A stretch of DNA of 8,140 nt, from assembly GCA_035763085.1 (NCBI GenBank), contig DASUBV010000195.1, positions 1 through 8,140 of the forward strand, read 5' to 3'. Position numbers and translations under genes: made by a program. Positions 6,301-8,140 of this stretch are shown one piece after another. The notes beneath the pieces were generated by a model. That model saw only the letters and a program-made list of their open reading frames with translations, searched no databases and had not been told where the DNA came from. This DNA comes from DASUBV01 sp035763085 (lineage in GTDB: Bacteria; Actinomycetota; Actinomycetes; Streptosporangiales; Streptosporangiaceae). The stretch's first letter is position 1. Every line of letters starts with the position of its first letter.

Positions 6301-7634
6301 TCAACTACTTCTACGATGAGGTCACCTGGTCGTACTCGCTGCTGCGCGGCTTCGCCGGGGACGGTTTCCTCACCCAGCAGCTGCCCGGCACTGCCTCGAT
6401 GACGCAGATCGGCGACCCCGGCGCGGGGACCGCGCCGGGCACCTCCCAGCCGGTGTACGCCTTCAACACCGACTCGATGTCGGGCCTGGCCATGGTGAAC
6501 CAGCTGCTGCGCCAGGGCGCCACCGTCGCGCGGGCGGCGACGGCGTTCGACGCGAGCGGCCAGCACTTCGACACCGGCGCCGCGCTGGTGGCCGGCTCCT
6601 CGGTCGACCTGGCGACGGTGACCGCCGACGCGGCCAGGTGGGAGACCCCCGTGTCCGGGCTGAGCAGCTACCCGGTCAGCCACTACGCGGTCGGCATGCC
6701 CAGGATCGCGATCTACACCGGCGGCACGACCGCGCCGACCAACCCGGCGTTCCCCGGCACCGGCGATGGCTACTGCCGGACGTCGGGCTACTGCGAGGCG
6801 GTGTTCGACCTGACCCAGAAGGAGGGCATCCCGACCTCGGAGATCGGCCAGCTGACCTCGACCGACCTGGCGAACGGCGTGCTGCAGAGCGGCGGCTACA
6901 CCGTGCTGATCGATCCCGGCTCGACCATCTCGGCCAGCACGCCCGCCGGCCCGGCCGGCACCCCGGCGCAGGCCGTCCAGTCGTTCATCAACGGCGGCGG
7001 CACGTTCCTGGGCACCAGCAACGGCGGCGCGACCAGCGCGCGCAACGCCGGCGTGACGACGCTGAACACGAGCACGGTCAGCGGGATCAGCACGCCCGGC
7101 TCGACGTTCGACGCCAGCTGGGACACCGCCGATCCCGCCGCCTGGGGCATGGACGCGGGCGGCTGGGTCTACCGGGAGTCGAGCAGCGACCCGGTCTTCG
7201 ACCCGGCCACCCTGGCCGGCGATGGCGCCGCCATCCCGGCGGCCAGGGCCGTGGCCACCTACGCCCCCGCGGGCGACTGCGGCGGGCCGGCCGGCTTCGG
7301 CAACTGCTACGGCTACGAGGTCAACGCGAACGCCAGCCTGCCGGGGCGGCCGGCGGTGGTCGACCAGCCCTTCGGCTCCGGGCACGCCATCATGCTCGGC
7401 TTCGACCCGTGGTACCGCTCCTGGACGACCCAGGAGGAGCGGCTGGTCCTGAACGCGGTCCTGTTCCCGGCCGGCACCGCTATCCCGGCGGCCACGGCCA
7501 GCGGCGAGCGCAGCGCCGTCCGGGCGCACGCGGCTGCGCGGGCGCAGCCCGTCCCGGCGGGCAGCAGGCCGCCGGCCGCCAGCCGCCCGGTCCGCAAGAC
7601 CGGCGCGGCGCCGGAGCACCGCACCCCGCACTAG
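3318..7634 (+). CDS. Secreted multidomain M14 zinc carboxypeptidase with N-terminal beta-helix and C-terminal GATase-like domain
   Basis: This 1438-residue exported protein starts with a signal peptide (basic MRRLR, hydrophobic core, AxA site A27-R28-A29, probable cut before A30). Residues about 35-470 look like a pectin-lyase-type right-handed beta-helix: HIQDAVNAAPPGATV and CAGTYVEG near the start, and DDWWG at 422-426. A Gly/Ser/Thr/Pro linker follows to about 560. The M14 peptidase core (about 560-865) shows zinc ligands H655 and E658 (HGNE), N714-R715 for carboxylate binding (DFDPNRDRG), third ligand H744 (IDAHQQSSG) and catalytic E820 (MTYEKGNNENYG), in canonical order. Residues about 896-1010 (GTLYIPLSQDTKHWIQAVLG) are an M14-associated region. 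Residues about 1129-1386 resemble a class I amidotransferase fold. The tail is basic and Pro/Ala/Arg-rich with no LPXTG, so the protein is probably released or wall-associated. Peptide or peptidoglycan cleavage is plausible; the substrate is unknown. Codon 4 is TTA. Confidence 0.88.
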   Translation: MRRLRLSYVLALGLMAAGLSAAVPAAARAAGPPSVLVVGTSHASCPAAHFRHIQDAVNAAPPGATVQICAGTYVEGSGVRGSDALSIRKDLTLAGAGSDQVTIEPRNNPSAGGQIAEEHPDIRDGSGDIIAAIGSVQDPVTVHISGVTVNASGVDATAGVVFLDAQGSLDRSRVTGIDINEAAGAYSTPGGFRSTPFGYGVAQVTRATQATAPRGSAAVRTLTIDHTRIDHYNAVGVLVDGATGDYSQYAQPPVPLVPSGVQNRAVLTNDQIAGRNLCQNYNDPTAGGPTVIDGDCEATGGSTPIPPPLPLTDGPLYGQDGVRVTAGASVQMTGDTVSSNLVNGSGSPVQSLFAPTPNNDPLPLGNYAAGNQNLRLGAGVRLVGAATSKISASNITDNAFGVLNTTLDGMTANTATPVAAPDDWWGLRTGTVTLPTPGPAVWPDIGSPSATTYNPPVPENPVNGAAVADASCPSGVSDSAAVTFCPYRSGDQADTVQGEYPIPDAPGEPAAAASSPSCTNSASDYDPNIPSYDSFFGSTLGSGTTGDGLSGTTPSAKTTTQLTAYMQAVVSAINSNPGSTGRRVAARIVQEGTSVLGTPFDYVVIGTPGNIANLNSGRDDQKFWTGVMTGAVPQSQALAQAGSRPAFAWITGTPHGNEPAGGEASVKELYELAARTDCDNLTRLKNLDVFIQPVTAPDDRDHNGRTTAWDFDPNRDRGVFAMPENKALAGAITRYPGLFFIDAHQQSSGYFFPPDQDAALNEISHPALDEIQNVIGPAIQNAFNDQTGQYRNYNTYDLFVPEYGDTVPSLLMGGAGMTYEKGNNENYGKQVYDHYLAMDVTVNVVAQQKASLVTDWIKQWPEAVSQGKTCTVQENTQVSPPAVDQYEIGQSTIDQEPNVSVCGYYYLPGQHSGDVAQTIKDLQYVGVNVYKLNSAVTVPGVHQFGNFDISAVQGQGSPDRTATVTLPAGTLYIPLSQDTKHWIQAVLGENPYLPFNYFYDEVTWSYSLLRGFAGDGFLTQQLPGTASMTQIGDPGAGTAPGTSQPVYAFNTDSMSGLAMVNQLLRQGATVARAATAFDASGQHFDTGAALVAGSSVDLATVTADAARWETPVSGLSSYPVSHYAVGMPRIAIYTGGTTAPTNPAFPGTGDGYCRTSGYCEAVFDLTQKEGIPTSEIGQLTSTDLANGVLQSGGYTVLIDPGSTISASTPAGPAGTPAQAVQSFINGGGTFLGTSNGGATSARNAGVTTLNTSTVSGISTPGSTFDASWDTADPAAWGMDAGGWVYRESSSDPVFDPATLAGDGAAIPAARAVATYAPAGDCGGPAGFGNCYGYEVNANASLPGRPAVVDQPFGSGHAIMLGFDPWYRSWTTQEERLVLNAVLFPAGTAIPAATASGERSAVRAHAAARAQPVPAGSRPPAASRPVRKTGAAPEHRTPH
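3327..3329 (+). promoter_or_regulatory. In-frame TTA leucine codon at position 4 of the peptidase gene
   Basis: The gene opens ATG CGC AGA TTA CGG CTC AGT. TTA is the rarest codon in high-GC actinomycetes and I found no other in-frame TTA in the window. In Streptomyces such codons, often near starts, make translation depend on the developmentally controlled bldA leucyl-tRNA. The flanking AGA and AGT are also low-usage codons. Developmental control here is an inference and depends on the host genus. Confidence 0.5.
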
Positions 7635-7639
7635 CGCGC

Positions 7640-7679
7640 CAGCCCGGCGGCCGCGGTTCCGGCCGTGACCGCCGGGCTG
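7640..7679. terminator. Hairpin between convergent genes, likely shared terminator
   Basis: CAGCCCGGCGG (7640-7650) pairs perfectly over 11 bp with CCGCCGGGCTG (7669-7679) around an 18-nt loop. It begins 6 nt after the peptidase stop and ends 14 nt before the stop of the opposite-strand RidA-family gene. It is placed to end transcription from both sides. No U-tract is present. Confidence 0.65.
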
Positions 7680-7686
7680 AGCCGCC

Positions 7687-7700
7687 TCCGCTCTAGCGGA
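7687..7700. terminator. Small hairpin covering the RidA-family stop codon
   Basis: TCCGC (7687-7691) and GCGGA (7696-7700) form a 5-bp stem with a TCTA loop. The loop includes the minus-strand TAG stop (7693-7695). It may add to 3'-end stability or termination together with the larger neighbouring hairpin, but the stem is short. Confidence 0.3.
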
Positions 7701-8097
7701 GCACCGCGACCGCCTCGACTTCGACCAGCTGGCTGTCGTAGCCGAGCACGGTGACGCCCAGGAGGGTGCTGGGGACATCATGGTCACCCATGTACTCGCG
7801 GTAGACGTTCCACACCGCGCCCAGGTCCTGGCGGCGGCTGGAGGCGACATAGACCGTGGTCTTCACGACGTCGGTCAGGGCCGCCCCAGCCTCCTCCAGC
7901 GCCGTGGACAGGTTGCGCATGACCTGGTGAGCCTGGCCGGCGTAGTCGCCCGGGCTGACCGTGGCGCCCTCGGTGTCGAGCGGGCACGCGCCGGCCAGCC
8001 AGACTGACCGGGCCGGCGCCTCGGCCGTTGCCGCGTAGGCGTAGTCGACCGCCGGGGTGAGCCGGGTACTGCGGATGAGCCGGACTGCGGTGGTCAT
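7693..8097 (-). CDS. RidA/YjgF/UK114-family protein lacking the canonical arginine
   Basis: This is a 134-residue cytoplasmic protein of the Rid family, trimeric proteins of which archetypal RidA hydrolyses reactive 2-aminoacrylate and other enamines/imines. Family features are visible in order: SVWLAGACPLDTEG (31-44), DYAGQAHQVMRNLSTALEEAGA (helix, 51-72), DVVKTTVYVAS (76-86), the WNVYREYMGDHDVPSTLLGVT segment (96-116) and the C-terminal VEVEAVAVLR. Archetypal RidA has a catalytic arginine (Arg105 in E. coli) in an ARS-type motif; the aligned position here is S110 (VPSTLLGV), with no arginine nearby. It is therefore probably a divergent Rid subgroup and may not have 2-aminoacrylate deaminase activity. 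ATG at 8097 is supported by a GGAG Shine-Dalgarno sequence 5 nt upstream. It converges on the peptidase gene with 58 nt between stops, so no functional link is implied. Confidence 0.93.
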   Translation of the reverse strand: MTTAVRLIRSTRLTPAVDYAYAATAEAPARSVWLAGACPLDTEGATVSPGDYAGQAHQVMRNLSTALEEAGAALTDVVKTTVYVASSRRQDLGAVWNVYREYMGDHDVPSTLLGVTVLGYDSQLVEVEAVAVLR

Positions 8098-8102
8098 GAG
8101 CG

Positions 8103-8106
8103 CTCC
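8103..8106 (-). promoter_or_regulatory. Ribosome binding site of the RidA-family gene
   Basis: On the minus strand, GGAG lies 5 nt before ATG (8097). This fixes the start and shows that this gene, unlike the FBP and VOC genes, has a leadered mRNA. Confidence 0.65.
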
Positions 8107-8134
8107 GTCGGGAGAGGATTCGTCGGCACAGCAG

Positions 8135-8140
8135 ATCGTA
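8135..8140 (-). promoter_or_regulatory. Possible -10 element of the RidA-family gene at the window edge
   Basis: Read on the minus strand, the last six bases are TACGAT, which matches TANNNT. A start about 7 nt downstream would give a leader of roughly 30 nt containing the GGAG site. The -35 would lie outside the window, so this cannot be tested here. Confidence 0.35.

Noticed and set aside
7476..7634. Basic Pro/Ala/Arg-rich tail as a wall-sorting signal
   Set aside because: There is no LPXTG-type motif and no hydrophobic segment before the charged end. It is better described as a disordered basic tail.
3372..7850. Minus-strand open frame of 1492 codons opposite the peptidase gene
   Set aside because: It is rich in Arg/Gly/Ala/Val repeats with no recognisable domain, and runs out of frame through the RidA-family gene. 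Such long antisense frames are a by-product of G/C-ending codons in high-GC DNA. The plus-strand frame has clear domains, a signal peptide, an RBS and a promoter.
1..8140. A multi-gene defence, biosynthetic or mobile system
   Set aside because: The five genes have unrelated housekeeping-type or stand-alone roles, separate promoters and terminators. I saw no transposase, integrase, toxin-antitoxin pair, phage gene, CRISPR repeat or tRNA-linked attachment site.

Overview
This window is very GC-rich (about 70% by eye) and its genes use mostly G/C-ending codons. It has TANNNT-type -10 elements placed immediately upstream of start codons, which suggests leaderless transcripts, and GC-rich hairpin terminators without clear U-tracts. 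Together these point to an actinomycete (Actinomycetota) chromosome. I cannot name the genus from the sequence alone.

Layout, left to right. Positions 1-1770 (+) hold the 3' part of a KUP-family potassium uptake transporter whose start lies outside the window. Positions 1848-2345 (+) hold a small FBP-domain protein with four cysteines arranged as a treble-clef-type zinc site. Positions 2512-3126 (+) hold a tandem VOC/glyoxalase-fold protein. Positions 3318-7634 (+) hold a 1438-residue secreted protein: signal peptide, pectin-lyase-like right-handed beta-helix, M14 zinc carboxypeptidase with its key residues in order, M14-associated region, glutamine-amidotransferase-like domain, and a basic Pro/Ala/Arg tail. 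Positions 7693-8097 (-) hold a RidA/YjgF-family protein convergent with the peptidase. No intergenic gap exceeds 300 bases, and I saw no tRNA, rRNA, CRISPR array or mobile element.

The genes look like separate transcription units rather than one operon. The second and third genes each have their own -10 hexamer exactly 7 nt before the ATG, and strong hairpins follow the second and third genes. The peptidase has a TTGTAA-17-TACGCT promoter, with a GTAAAGG direct repeat of 11-bp period overlapping its -35. The only in-frame TTA codon I found in the window is codon 4 of the peptidase gene. In Streptomyces this would suggest bldA-dependent translation.

I see no clear previously undescribed multi-gene system. 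The most interesting object is the large secreted beta-helix/M14/GATase-like protein, with its candidate operator and TTA codon. The rest looks like ordinary actinobacterial chromosome, with some details worth checking: a tandem duplication across a stop codon, a RidA-family member lacking the canonical arginine, and a VOC protein lacking obvious metal ligands.
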